In this document: piece by piece, positions 55,211 to 64,000 of the stretch | How positions within the stretch are numbered: position 1 is the stretch's first letter | Layout of the letters: every line of letters begins with the position of its first letter | Source: Nemertoderma westbladi | Taxonomy: Eukaryota; Xenacoelomorpha; Nemertodermatida; Nemertodermatidae | DNA length: 64,000 nucleotides | NCBI GenBank assembly: GCA_032718475.1 | Contig: JAUCBJ010006769.1 | Span: forward strand, 1-64,000 | Reading direction: 5' to 3' | Notes under the pieces: generated by a model | The model's database searches: none | What the model saw: the letters and a program-made list of their open reading frames with translations, nothing else | What the model was told of the DNA's origin: nothing | Position numbers and translations under genes: made by a program

Positions 55211-58200
55211 TTATTTACTAGTATTAGGTGGAGATTTGTAATCTCCAGACTCGTTACGAGTCTCTTCAAGAAGTACAAGACGTTGAGTCGGTCTGTCTAC
55301 TGTACGACCGTCAATTGTTCGTACCGTCACAGTTCTTGTCACTCCATCCATAGATGGATGTGTGGCTAAAATGACACCTGTTATCCAGAAGCGTCTTTTT
55401 AGATTCACTTCTGCCAACAGCACGTGATCTCCCGGCTTTAATGCGCGGGTGTTATTATACCAGTTTGTTCTGGCAGAAATAGAGGGCAAATAATGGTTTT
55501 GCCATATTTCCCAGAATTTGTTAGCCAGTAGTTGCGTGATTTTCCACGCTTTTCTCCCGTAACTATCGCTTTCCATTGGAATGGAAATCGGTGTCAAAGT
55601 CGTCGGTGCCTGCATTAGCAGGTGTGCCGGTGTCAAAGCAAACTGGGATTGTTTGTCATCGGGTACTAATACTATTGGTCTAGTATTTAGTATTGCCTCG
55701 ATTTCAACAAACAATGTTGTCAGTTGGTCGTCTGTTAATATGTGGTTTACTGGAATGACCTTTGCCATTGCTGTCTTTATAGATCTAATCAGTCTCTCCC
55801 AGACTCCGCCTCTCCAAGGACTATCTGGAGGATTGAACTTCCAAACAATCTTGTGAGGTTGCAGTTCGTTTGAGATTTGATCATGATCTAATTTCTTAAA
55901 GGCTCTAGCAATTTCATTCCGAGCACCAACAAAGTTTGTCCCTTGGTCTGAGTACAAGCATTTTACTAGTCCGCGTCTAGCGATAAATCGCCGCAGTGCT
56001 AGTATAAACGCGTTGGTGGAAAGATCCATCACACGTTCAATGTGAACTGCCCTACTGGACATACATGTGAAAATCAGTCCCCAGCGTTTTACTAGTATGC
56101 GTCCACGTTTAGTATGTATGGGACCAAAGCAATCAATTCCAGTCTCTGTAAAAGGTGGTCTGAATGCTTGAAGTCGTGCTTGTGGTAGTTCACTCATTTC
56201 TTGGGTACCTATTCTAGAATGTACCTTTTTACAAATAATACACGTACGTGTCACTGAACTTAATGCTTTACTGGGTCTAATTAATACAAATCTAGTACGT
56301 AAGTAGGAAAGACAGTGGTGTCTTCCAGCGTGTTTCAGATGTAGATGTGCGTCCAGTATCATTGCACGTTGTAGTTCGTGGTGTTGCGGTATTATTATTG
56401 GGTACCTAAAGTTCGTGTTAAAGTCAATGTTTTGAAGCCGAGATTTATGACAAATTAAGCCATTATAAATTATCGGACTCCAACTCAGTATCGGTGACGA
56501 CTTGATTGGTTGACCTTGATGTATAGATGTGAATTCGCGCGCGAAATATCGCAGTTGATAATGGCGAATTAATATAATCTCACACCTGTCAATCTCAGCC
56601 AATGTAAGTCGACGTGTGAAGTCACGTTTGCCTTTAACGTATTGTACAAAACGTACAATCCACGCTAATTTTCGGCAAGCGTTTGACCAAGAGTCTGTTA
56701 AGTTTACAATACGGTCGACGTAAGTATTTGTGACGTCATCAGGTAAGTCAATGGAGAACTTGGAAGGTTTTGAATTACTAGAAGGGCCCACGGGTCCGCC
56801 GGTAAGTATTCCCTTGTTGACTGTTGATCCGTCCGGGTCTACAAGTAATTTGTCCTTCTTTGTCTTCTTACCTTGATTGTCGGTACTTTGTAAGTCGATC
56901 GCTAATGGTGGTTTGAACTCTATGGGGTCAGCAGGTTTTGGTAAACTTAATTTTCTGCCGACATTAATCCCAGGTCTCAACGTAGGTTGCAAGTTCGGTA
57001 TGTCTCTTGAGCGCAAAGTAACACCTGTATTTACATTAGCGTAGGTACTACCCACATCTGCAATACATGAGGTTTCACCATGCTTATGGTTGCTCAAGTG
57101 TGTCAAAATTGGTAGTTTGTCAATACAAGGCCGCTCCAATAGAGAAACTGCGGCTTTATTGTTAGTCAATACATTACTAGTGTCTAGTCGACTGTCTAGT
57201 AGTGTGTCTGGCGATACGTCTGGTAACGTATCTGGTTGTTTGTCAATAGAAGGCCGCTCCAATAGAGAAACTGCGGCTTTACTGTTTGTCAGTGCGTTTC
57301 TAACGTCTGGTGGAACATTTTGTGATATGTCTGGCAAAATGTCTGGTTGGCTGTCTAGTAACGTGTCTGGTTGACCGTCTGGCGATATGTCTGGTTGACC
57401 GTCTGGCGATATGTCTGGTGTAGAAAGGCTCGCAAGTCTTCCTCTCTTGACCTTTGAAGTTATATCCTTCCATTTTGCCTTCGGTTTCTTCTTGAGTTTC
57501 GCCGCCGTTGTCTTTTTCTTTGTATCGACGGGCATTGTTGGTGTCGTTGGGGTAGGTAGACTCGCAAGCCTATCATCTGTCGTCGATGGAATCTCTAGCT
57601 GACTCGTCTTCTCCCCAAGTTCTAAACTCACCTTGTGGATTAGCTGCTCCTTGTGACTTATCATACTAGTTACACGTCTGTTATGTTTTGTATGTAAGGT
57701 AGTATGGTCTACGTCGTGTGAAAAGGAATGAATTGAATTTATAGTTAATAAACTACATGTACTCTGTACATCGTCTTCCTCGTCACTTACGTCTAGTGTG
57801 CGCACAGGCGCTCGAGTATACCACCCTATCGGCGTTCTGCAGGCGTATGCGTTTCCTGCTACAACTGTCGATGGTCTGGTTTCCCACACCTGATGTAGGT
57901 TGAATTGGTCCGTCCCGATCAGCATTGCTACCGATCTATAATTGGCAGGACATTCGGGTACACCAAGGTGTCTAAAATACTTACGGTCCTCTAGAGATTG
58001 TGCCGGCACTGGACCTAGTAGGTTACTAAAGTCCTTCGTGGCCGCAAAGGTTAAATCTCTAAAGGGTAACAAAGACCTCTCCCTCTCGCTGTGTTGCGAT
58101 TTTGGAAGAAGAGAGTCTAAGTCTAACTTAACTCGTGTCACTGGTATTGCACGCTGTCCGTGCATACTACTTACTGTATAACTGACGTGCTTACCTTGTC

Positions 58201-59170
58201 TAAGATCTGTTACGACGTCAGCTATCTTTTCATCTACGTAACTGTGAGATGAGGCTGAGTCTAGAATCGCGTAAATCCTCTTACTTCCTTTTGTGCCAGT
58301 AACTTTAATCGGGATTACACTGAATCCCTTCAGTTGGTCAGTGGTCAGGAGCGCGATTGACGGTTGTTCGTCTCCATTTGAATATTCGTCGTCTTCTGAT
58401 TCTTCGTCCGACGATCCGGATTGTTCTGAAAAGCAATCCTCTATATGGGTCACGAAAGTCGGAGTCGTTTTCGATTCCCGTTTTCGGTAAGCCGCATCAC
58501 ATCTCGCTGCTGCTTCCGGGTGTTCCCTGGCGAAGCGTTTCGTCGGCGTGTGGCTGTCTGTGTGGAGCAGACCGTCGTGGTTGCGTCCACAGGATGGACA
58601 AGTGTCGGTATTTGGGCAATCCTTACGGACGTGTCCGTGTCGCGTACACCGCCAACAAGAGTCCAGTGGCCGTATCTGCAGCCGTCGTTCTTCTGAGTTC
58701 AACTCGCGAAATTGTCGACAACCTCGTAACTTGTGACCAATATACCGCTTACCTAAATGTTCGCAGTATTGGCAGCCGTTGAAGTCGGCGCTGAGTTGCT
58801 GTCTCGTCTGTTTCGTTCCAATGGGCGCAGATACTCTATTACCGTCTGAGAATTGTCGTGATTCCGTCGGTGTGGCGTAAGTGGCCGTCTTTGTGGATGT
58901 TGTCTGGGGTTTTTGTCGGTTGGAGGATGGCAGTGTGATCCCTTCTGCCACGATGTGCTGGTCGGTATAGTTAGATCGAGTCTCTACTACCGCCTCCCTG
59001 GATATTAAAAGGTACACATCTTCTAATTTTAGGAATCCTCCTCGCTCCTCTCGCTGATATTCGACCTTCCTCCACTCCCGACGAAGTCGATGGTGGAGTC
59101 GTCCTATTATCTTTAATAACGCTTGTGTCCTTTTGGGCTCCTCCCCGAGGCGCACCCATGAGGCGGACAC
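55211..59170 (-). CDS. BEL-2 Gag(C-part)-protease-integrase polyprotein without RT/RNase H
   Basis: 1319 residues. The listed start at 59,170 is a GTG, so the true start is unclear. Order: the end of the DUF1759-type Gag region; zinc knuckles CWRCTRHGHVRKDC and CPSCGRNHDGLLH (about 185-215); a DUF1758-type protease with DSAS near 303 (DTAS in BEL-1); and a linker of about 500 residues with PDISPDGQ and SLLERP repeats. The integrase follows, with HHCC zinc site, catalytic Asp in IDCFGP near 1009, Asp in YSDQGTNF near 1072 and Glu in SPWRGGVWER near 1120, then a DUF5641-like end. RT motifs (YMDD block) and RNase H motifs are absent. The frame is open throughout and the protease and integrase residues are kept. 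Confidence 0.9.
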   Translation of the reverse strand: MSASWVRLGEEPKRTQALLKIIGRLHHRLRREWRKVEYQREERGGFLKLEDVYLLISREAVVETRSNYTDQHIVAEGITLPSSNRQKPQTTSTKTATYATPTESRQFSDGNRVSAPIGTKQTRQQLSADFNGCQYCEHLGKRYIGHKLRGCRQFRELNSEERRLQIRPLDSCWRCTRHGHVRKDCPNTDTCPSCGRNHDGLLHTDSHTPTKRFAREHPEAAARCDAAYRKRESKTTPTFVTHIEDCFSEQSGSSDEESEDDEYSNGDEQPSIALLTTDQLKGFSVIPIKVTGTKGSKRIYAILDSASSHSYVDEKIADVVTDLRQGKHVSYTVSSMHGQRAIPVTRVKLDLDSLLPKSQHSERERSLLPFRDLTFAATKDFSNLLGPVPAQSLEDRKYFRHLGVPECPANYRSVAMLIGTDQFNLHQVWETRPSTVVAGNAYACRTPIGWYTRAPVRTLDVSDEEDDVQSTCSLLTINSIHSFSHDVDHTTLHTKHNRRVTSMISHKEQLIHKVSLELGEKTSQLEIPSTTDDRLASLPTPTTPTMPVDTKKKTTAAKLKKKPKAKWKDITSKVKRGRLASLSTPDISPDGQPDISPDGQPDTLLDSQPDILPDISQNVPPDVRNALTNSKAAVSLLERPSIDKQPDTLPDVSPDTLLDSRLDTSNVLTNNKAAVSLLERPCIDKLPILTHLSNHKHGETSCIADVGSTYANVNTGVTLRSRDIPNLQPTLRPGINVGRKLSLPKPADPIEFKPPLAIDLQSTDNQGKKTKKDKLLVDPDGSTVNKGILTGGPVGPSSNSKPSKFSIDLPDDVTNTYVDRIVNLTDSWSNACRKLAWIVRFVQYVKGKRDFTRRLTLAEIDRCEIILIRHYQLRYFAREFTSIHQGQPIKSSPILSWSPIIYNGLICHKSRLQNIDFNTNFRYPIIIPQHHELQRAMILDAHLHLKHAGRHHCLSYLRTRFVLIRPSKALSSVTRTCIICKKVHSRIGTQEMSELPQARLQAFRPPFTETGIDCFGPIHTKRGRILVKRWGLIFTCMSSRAVHIERVMDLSTNAFILALRRFIARRGLVKCLYSDQGTNFVGARNEIARAFKKLDHDQISNELQPHKIVWKFNPPDSPWRGGVWERLIRSIKTAMAKVIPVNHILTDDQLTTLFVEIEAILNTRPIVLVPDDKQSQFALTPAHLLMQAPTTLTPISIPMESDSYGRKAWKITQLLANKFWEIWQNHYLPSISARTNWYNNTRALKPGDHVLLAEVNLKRRFWITGVILATHPSMDGVTRTVTVRTIDGRTVDRPTQRLVLLEETRNESGDYKSPPNTSK

Positions 59171-60307
59171 CTTTCCACCACCCCTGGGGCCAGTCCGACA
59201 GATGTTATTATCAGACCGGGCCGGAGGGTGGCCTGATGCTTCCCGGGTTCTGTTTTCGGTCCCCCGATCACACCAGCACAGCTCGTCGAACGTGTAGCCA
59301 GATGGGCGGCTACTGTCAACTTACTGTGGCCTGACTGTACATTGAGCCAACTCAAAGTATAACAAAGAGTCAACCGGCAGGTGGACCAGTCGATAGCGAT
59401 CGAGCACCAAGGTCGCCCTTGGGCCTAACCGACGGTCTTGTCCCATGTGGGCTTGCGCTACCCAACATGGAATATTGACACGTTTTCACCTGCCTCGCCG
59501 GCAGTATTGAGGGGACACCGTTCCTCAACAATACTGACTAGCTCGAAAGCTAGAAACAAGTAACCACTTACCCGTCCTGTACACGTGTACTCAACAGATG
59601 TTCACGAAATCAAGTACACTACGGTAAACACAAATCTGACACATACCATGCACACACAGAGGACATAATCGGGTAAAGACAAAATCGGGGTCAAAATCAG
59701 AAGGGACAAATTGTATCGATCGGAGGCAAATCGAGAGTACCTTACTTTGCCGTCAGGGCAAAATAACTTTGTGTGCACAAAGTATGCTGGGGTGCAGTAA
59801 AGTATGGTCCTACTAATACCAGCGGCGTCTTGTCCAACTGGTAAGGGTTCCCATACCCACTCGCAGTGGCCACACATACAATCACATGTACTCACGTACC
59901 CACAGCAACAGAAAGCTCAAAGCCCGACGGTTTATTCCAATGCCACCAAAGACCAATCAGCTGAACATGGAGACAATAACATATAGTATCAAAAAAACGG
60001 AACAGCTGATGGTCAATGGAACCATCCAAGCCCCAAGCAAACTGCCACTGATCGCCCACATACAAAACATAGTCCACGCCACATGAACCACAAATCACGC
60101 CATGCCACCACCCCTACTGTGTACAGGACTGGCAGTACGGCAACAGGCCGACTAGACGGTACCACGGCACCATGGCAATTCATGGTTCGTTAGACACGAG
60201 GGCCTTAAGTATCTCCCTAGCACTATATACCCCAATTTAACGTGCCCCCAGACCCTCACGAGTCCGCCGCCGCCTGTTACAGTCACCCCTATAGAGACCT
60301 CACCTCT
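59171..60307. other. ~1.1-kb interposed sequence splitting the BEL-2 Gag region
   Basis: In BEL-1 the DUF1759 region runs straight through. In BEL-2 it stops at 60,308 and resumes near 59,125, with unrelated, GC-richer DNA between. I see no motif-bearing ORF, no clear inverted ends or target duplication, and no good GT-AG pair joining the frames. It may be a non-autonomous insertion or an intron whose ends I misjudge. Confidence 0.6.
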
Positions 60308-63232
60308 TTAGGTAACTGTCGGGGTATTTCCGTAATCCAGTTGTCCAATTGATCTTAAGGTAGTGATAGCGTTCTTAATCTCGTCGGCCAGTTTTAGTAA
60401 GTCGACGGGTTTAGTGATAGCCCCTCCCTTACAGAGTTCTTCTATTACTGACCTGGCCATACTTACTGTACCTCCGTATATCGAAGTCAAACGATCGTAC
60501 GCTAGTTCGAAAGCGTCTGGTACACCGACGAAAGTCTCCGCCAAACGTTTAGGTTCTCCTGACAACGTTTGGAGCAAGTAATTGAACTTCTCTCGTGACG
60601 TAAAGGCGCACACGGCGATCTGGGATTCGATATAGTCTACGAAGGTATGCCAGTGTTTTGAGCTACCGGAGAACTTCGGTGGTTGTTGTACCGGCAATCC
60701 CTGTCTGGCTGCGAATTTCGCTATCTCCTCGGCAACGTTCAGAGTTTCGCGTCCTTGGTTGGTAACCTGGTTGATGTTCTCCCTTCTAGGCGCTTTTCCC
60801 TGATACGATGTGGGGTTTGAAGGTACCGGTCTTTGTGGTCCCTTCGGGTGTCTATTGTGTTCGAATTCGGAATTTCTCGAACTGTCGGTGTAACCTTCCT
60901 CCAGACGTTCCTCGATCTGAGCCAACTTATTGACAACTGGTCGCAGAATGTCGGCGAACTGTTGTGTACTAATTGCGTCCGTTGGTTGTAACGCCTTCTG
61001 TGTTGGTGTATTCTGTGGAGGATTGTCTGCAAAGGAGTTGTCTGAACGCTCGCGTTTATATTCATCGGCCGCCCCTGTTCTAAATACCTCGCGTTTCGGG
61101 TAATCCGATTCGCTCGAAGTACTACTATCATCTGGATATGGTGGTCGACGTGCTCGCGTCCGTTGCGTCGTTCGAATTCTAACGGCTCGTTTCGGAACAT
61201 CGTCCACTGTTCTTCGTTGTTCGGTAGGCTCACAAGTCTTCCTCGAAGTCGTAGATTGCGATGTAAACTGAACCGGTCGCGTATCCACTGTTCTCCGTTG
61301 TTCGGTAGGCTCACAAGTCTTCCTCGAAGTCGTAGATTGCGATGTAAACTGAACCGGTCGCGTATCCACTGTTCTCCGTTGTTCGGTAGGCTCACAAGTC
61401 TTCCTCGAAGTCGTAGATTGCGATGTAAACTGAACCGGTGGGCGAATGACAGCATTTGAAACCGCTGGCCTTATAGGTCGAAACGTCATTGGATAAGCGT
61501 AATGTGTAACGGGTTTAGGTGTCAAAGGTGGACTCACCTGTTTTGTCGTCAGTAGTGCGGGTCCGGTCAATAAACTACTACGATCCGTAATCGGTGGGTT
61601 ACTTACCTTGACTCTCGGAATAGGCGACGACGTTGCTCTTGGCGGTATAAACTCGTTCGGAATAACAAACCTATGTTCCGTCGCACCATGGATAGGAGAA
61701 ATATCACTACTACCCGCAATCGAAACAGGTTCCTTAGTCGTAACCGGTGCAAACATATGAGTTACCTGTGGGAATCGTTGACACACGTCTTTTACTAATT
61801 GTCGTTCCCGTCCGGGTGCTCCTACGCTTCCTTCCTTCTTCCGTTCCTGAATTTGGCGATGTCTTACCTCTAACTGGTCCAAATCATGTCCGTCGCGAGA
61901 TCTCATCGATCGATCGCGGGCTAGAAGATCCAGATTTTCCTTAGTTTCGGCTAATTCTCTCGCCCTCTTCTCAAGTTCGAAACGAAGTTTAACTTCCTTT
62001 TCTCGTTGTTCCGTTTGTTGTTGTTGCGCCTCGAACTCTGCTTGTCGTATCGCTTGTTGGGCTTTTATTTGCCGTGTCTTCATCTCGACTCTGGCTTCCG
62101 AAACTAATCTTTGTCGCTCTAACTCTGCCGCAGCCGTTTGTCGCTCTAACTCTGCCGCTGCCGCTGCCGTTTGTCGCTCTAACTCGGCTGTTGCCGTTCG
62201 TTGCGCTAACTCGGCCGCTGCCGCTTGTTGGGCAATGTCCAACTCTAACCTTTCCATTTCGGCCGCTTCGAGTTCGGCTTGTTCCTGCAGATGAGAGATT
62301 CTCGCTACATTCGCAACACGTATTTTCTCTTCCTCTACTGCTGTTTGTATCATTAGAAGTTGAGCTTGTTCTTCCATCTCGTGTTGCTGTCTGTAGAACT
62401 GTTGCTGTTGTCGAGCAACTTCTGACGTGACTATACTTCCCTCGCAGATTTCGCTACGAATACTTACCAATGATTGATTTAGTATTCCCGGTGCCGATTC
62501 GATTTGTGCGAATGGAGTTTCCCTCGTGTATTCCGACACGGTTTCCAAATCGCCGACGTCTTCGCCGCACATGCGTAAGTGGTCCGTCAGGTGTTTTAAT
62601 TGTCCATCCAGTCGGTACAGTTCCTGTTCTTCCTCGGGTTGTAATAATTCGTCCGAAACTGACTCACCTAACAACTGGTCCGCTTGTTCCTGTTGTATCT
62701 GTCTAATCGTCGACTTAAACTGAATCAGTTTCTCTCTAGTGATCATTAGTTTCTCGAGGATTCTAAGTTGAGTATCCATGTCCTGTCTCTGTCTAGCTAG
62801 ATCTTGTAGGCCAACTAGATTATCTACGGACTTATATACTTTACTCTGTACTCTAACCTGGAGGGTGTAGAACTCGAATCGAGACATCGGAGCGGTCAAC
62901 CCGTCTAATATGCGTTGGCCTTCTCCAATGCTCCTGGTTATATGCGCCATATATCCTCCGACGCTTCTAACCACACTTTCTGTGCTTCCTGCTGAACTTA
63001 CCAATTCCGTTTCCCTATGTCTAGGTTGCGGAACAGTTAGAAAGTCCTCGGTCCTGCCGTCGCCTCGTACTACGGCATCCGGTACTCCCGTTGGATGTAC
63101 TGGTGACGCACACGGTGTAGGTTCGGTAGGCTCGCGAGTCTTCACCTGTTGTTCTTCCGCTGCTGACTTATCTCCGTCACACGAGTCATAGTCGGTTTGT
63201 GTATTCTTCGTATAGTCTTGTTTGTCACTCAT
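60308..63232 (-). CDS. BEL-2 Gag N-terminal ORF
   Basis: 974 residues from an ATG. Like BEL-1 Gag it starts with an acidic stretch, has a long charged coiled coil (about 270-450, rich in AELERQ repeats), a disordered region, and ends in the DUF1759-type Gag block (FAARQGLPVQQPPKFSG... to about 960), where the interposed sequence cuts it. Between them lie three copies of a 27-residue unit containing VQFTSQSTTSRKTCEPTEQR. The zinc knuckles are in the downstream ORF, so this product alone would lack a nucleocapsid. At least three GGTAAG words occur on its sense strand. Confidence 0.85.
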   Translation of the reverse strand: MSDKQDYTKNTQTDYDSCDGDKSAAEEQQVKTREPTEPTPCASPVHPTGVPDAVVRGDGRTEDFLTVPQPRHRETELVSSAGSTESVVRSVGGYMAHITRSIGEGQRILDGLTAPMSRFEFYTLQVRVQSKVYKSVDNLVGLQDLARQRQDMDTQLRILEKLMITREKLIQFKSTIRQIQQEQADQLLGESVSDELLQPEEEQELYRLDGQLKHLTDHLRMCGEDVGDLETVSEYTRETPFAQIESAPGILNQSLVSIRSEICEGSIVTSEVARQQQQFYRQQHEMEEQAQLLMIQTAVEEEKIRVANVARISHLQEQAELEAAEMERLELDIAQQAAAAELAQRTATAELERQTAAAAAELERQTAAAELERQRLVSEARVEMKTRQIKAQQAIRQAEFEAQQQQTEQREKEVKLRFELEKRARELAETKENLDLLARDRSMRSRDGHDLDQLEVRHRQIQERKKEGSVGAPGRERQLVKDVCQRFPQVTHMFAPVTTKEPVSIAGSSDISPIHGATEHRFVIPNEFIPPRATSSPIPRVKVSNPPITDRSSLLTGPALLTTKQVSPPLTPKPVTHYAYPMTFRPIRPAVSNAVIRPPVQFTSQSTTSRKTCEPTEQRRTVDTRPVQFTSQSTTSRKTCEPTEQRRTVDTRPVQFTSQSTTSRKTCEPTEQRRTVDDVPKRAVRIRTTQRTRARRPPYPDDSSTSSESDYPKREVFRTGAADEYKRERSDNSFADNPPQNTPTQKALQPTDAISTQQFADILRPVVNKLAQIEERLEEGYTDSSRNSEFEHNRHPKGPQRPVPSNPTSYQGKAPRRENINQVTNQGRETLNVAEEIAKFAARQGLPVQQPPKFSGSSKHWHTFVDYIESQIAVCAFTSREKFNYLLQTLSGEPKRLAETFVGVPDAFELAYDRLTSIYGGTVSMARSVIEELCKGGAITKPVDLLKLADEIKNAITTLRSIGQLDYGNTPTVT
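61195..61440 (-). repeat. 81-bp coding tandem repeat in BEL-2 gag, three copies
   Basis: Three nearly identical 81-bp units keep the frame. Each contains one GGCTCACAAGTCTTCC word, so half a kilobase of gag carries three of the ten dispersed copies. Confidence 0.95.
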
Positions 63233-64000
63233 TTCGGTAGTTGTAAGTCAAGTGAAGTGAGTGTCAAAGTATCGAGTTTACCGTATTTGTATAAGACGGT
63301 ACTAATTACAGTCATATAAAATTAGCCTACCGGCCGATTTTATAGCAGATGGATAAAATTAGCCTAAACGGCCAATTTTACAGCAAATAAATGTCACGGG
63401 ATAAGTATATAATAAAATTAGCCTAGCGGCCAATTTTATAACAAATAAATCGGATAACGATATGCGTTATCAAAAGGTAAATTAAATACAATAATACGGA
63501 CTAATTCAGCAATGAACAAAGAAATCATACGTAATGCATAAATACTTGAGACAGTGGAACCCACAATAATTTTAACTAATACGGTAATGCCTAACTTATT
63601 TATGCAACTTTTCGAACTCACCCACTCCAATAATTCTCCAGAAAAACAGATTCCCAGATACAAACCGAACGTGAACCTTTCCGTTTTTAACGTTGCGGAC
63701 GAAACGCGATTTTCCCAACCAAAGTTGTTGAGTTATCTATCTCCCAAACTTGCTAAACACGGTCTTGCTCCCGTTACAGTCTAGAAATGAGTTCTGAATC
63801 CTGAAAAAACAAAAGAGTTAGGTTTTACTTTTACGAAAAATTTTGTACCGGTACAATATGGTATTTAAACCCTTTTTAAACACCGGTATTCAATTCCAAA
63901 AATATTTTACACGCGGTTCAAATCAAATTTTATTTCAAAAAATTAGCACTTAGCTAATCAAATACAAATTTTTACCTCAAAATACAAAATTTTCAAATAA
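63233..64000 (-). other. BEL-2 5' leader (partial) with three hairpin repeats
   Basis: Upstream of gag on the minus strand. Three copies of a 12-bp hairpin (arms ATAAAATTGGCC and GGCTAATTTTAT, 4-nt loop in the best copy) lie at about 63,315-63,343, 63,353-63,381 and 63,412-63,440. The leader runs off the window. No gene is seen. A 76-codon plus-strand frame at 63,554 has no motif. Confidence 0.6.

Larger units (their letters stand above)
49506..64000 (-). mobile_element. BEL-2: BEL/Pao-type element lacking RT and RNase H (5' end outside window)
   Basis: The minus strand carries a leader, gag, a protease-integrase ORF, an accessory ORF pair, an AT-rich tail with a polypurine tract and a probable 3' LTR. 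Order and non-coding blocks match BEL-1, so they are relatives. It has no RT or RNase H sequence. About 1.1 kb of unrelated sequence interrupts the gag-pol region. The 5' LTR is expected beyond the window edge, so neither the total length nor LTR identity can be checked here. Confidence 0.85.

Overview
This is a transposon-dense window from an animal nuclear genome. I find no host gene I can support. BEL/Pao LTR retrotransposons, an animal-type Helitron, several LINE fragments, tRNA-derived SINE heads, MITEs and abundant satellites point to an invertebrate metazoan. The frequent GGCCTA and ACCGGT words remind me of marine deuterostomes, perhaps an echinoderm, but that is weak inference.

Layout. 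0.9-9.2 kb (minus strand): a Helitron-like element whose product would run zinc finger, 17-residue basic repeats, Helitron Rep (HUH and two-tyrosine motifs), PIF1 helicase, a RuvC/CCE1-type resolvase-like nuclease domain, and an unrecognised tail. It is split by one in-frame stop and one -1 frame change. 9.2-13.5 kb: a LINE endonuclease remnant, a SINE, a 13-bp minisatellite and a dispersed repeat carrying a CTCF-like core. 13,469-29,995 (plus strand): a complete, very young BEL/Pao element (BEL-1), with 2101-bp LTRs differing at two sites, 5-bp target duplications and one 2795-residue gag-pol frame. 30-49.5 kb: repeat-rich sequence with a GATC-rich satellite, LINE pseudogenes, a palindromic satellite, MITEs, a fold-back element, hAT-like termini and a 0.6-kb direct repeat. 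49.5-64 kb (minus strand): a second, related BEL/Pao element (BEL-2), cut off by the window edge and apparently inserted into a MITE.

The two BEL elements look complementary. BEL-1 has a full pol (protease, RT, RNase H, integrase), but the gene downstream of pol is decayed. BEL-2 keeps gag, protease and integrase but has no RT or RNase H at all. It retains an intact pair of overlapping ORFs downstream of pol, and the second of these carries three zinc knuckles. Both elements have hairpin repeats in the 5' leader, their own short palindromic word scattered through coding and non-coding parts, and an excess of 5' splice-site-like GGTAAG words on the sense strand. Trans-complementation between them is my inference; nothing in the sequence proves it.

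The observations most worth following are the resolvase-like domain in the Helitron, the RT-less BEL-2, the zinc-knuckle accessory gene, and the frame-independent dispersed palindromes.
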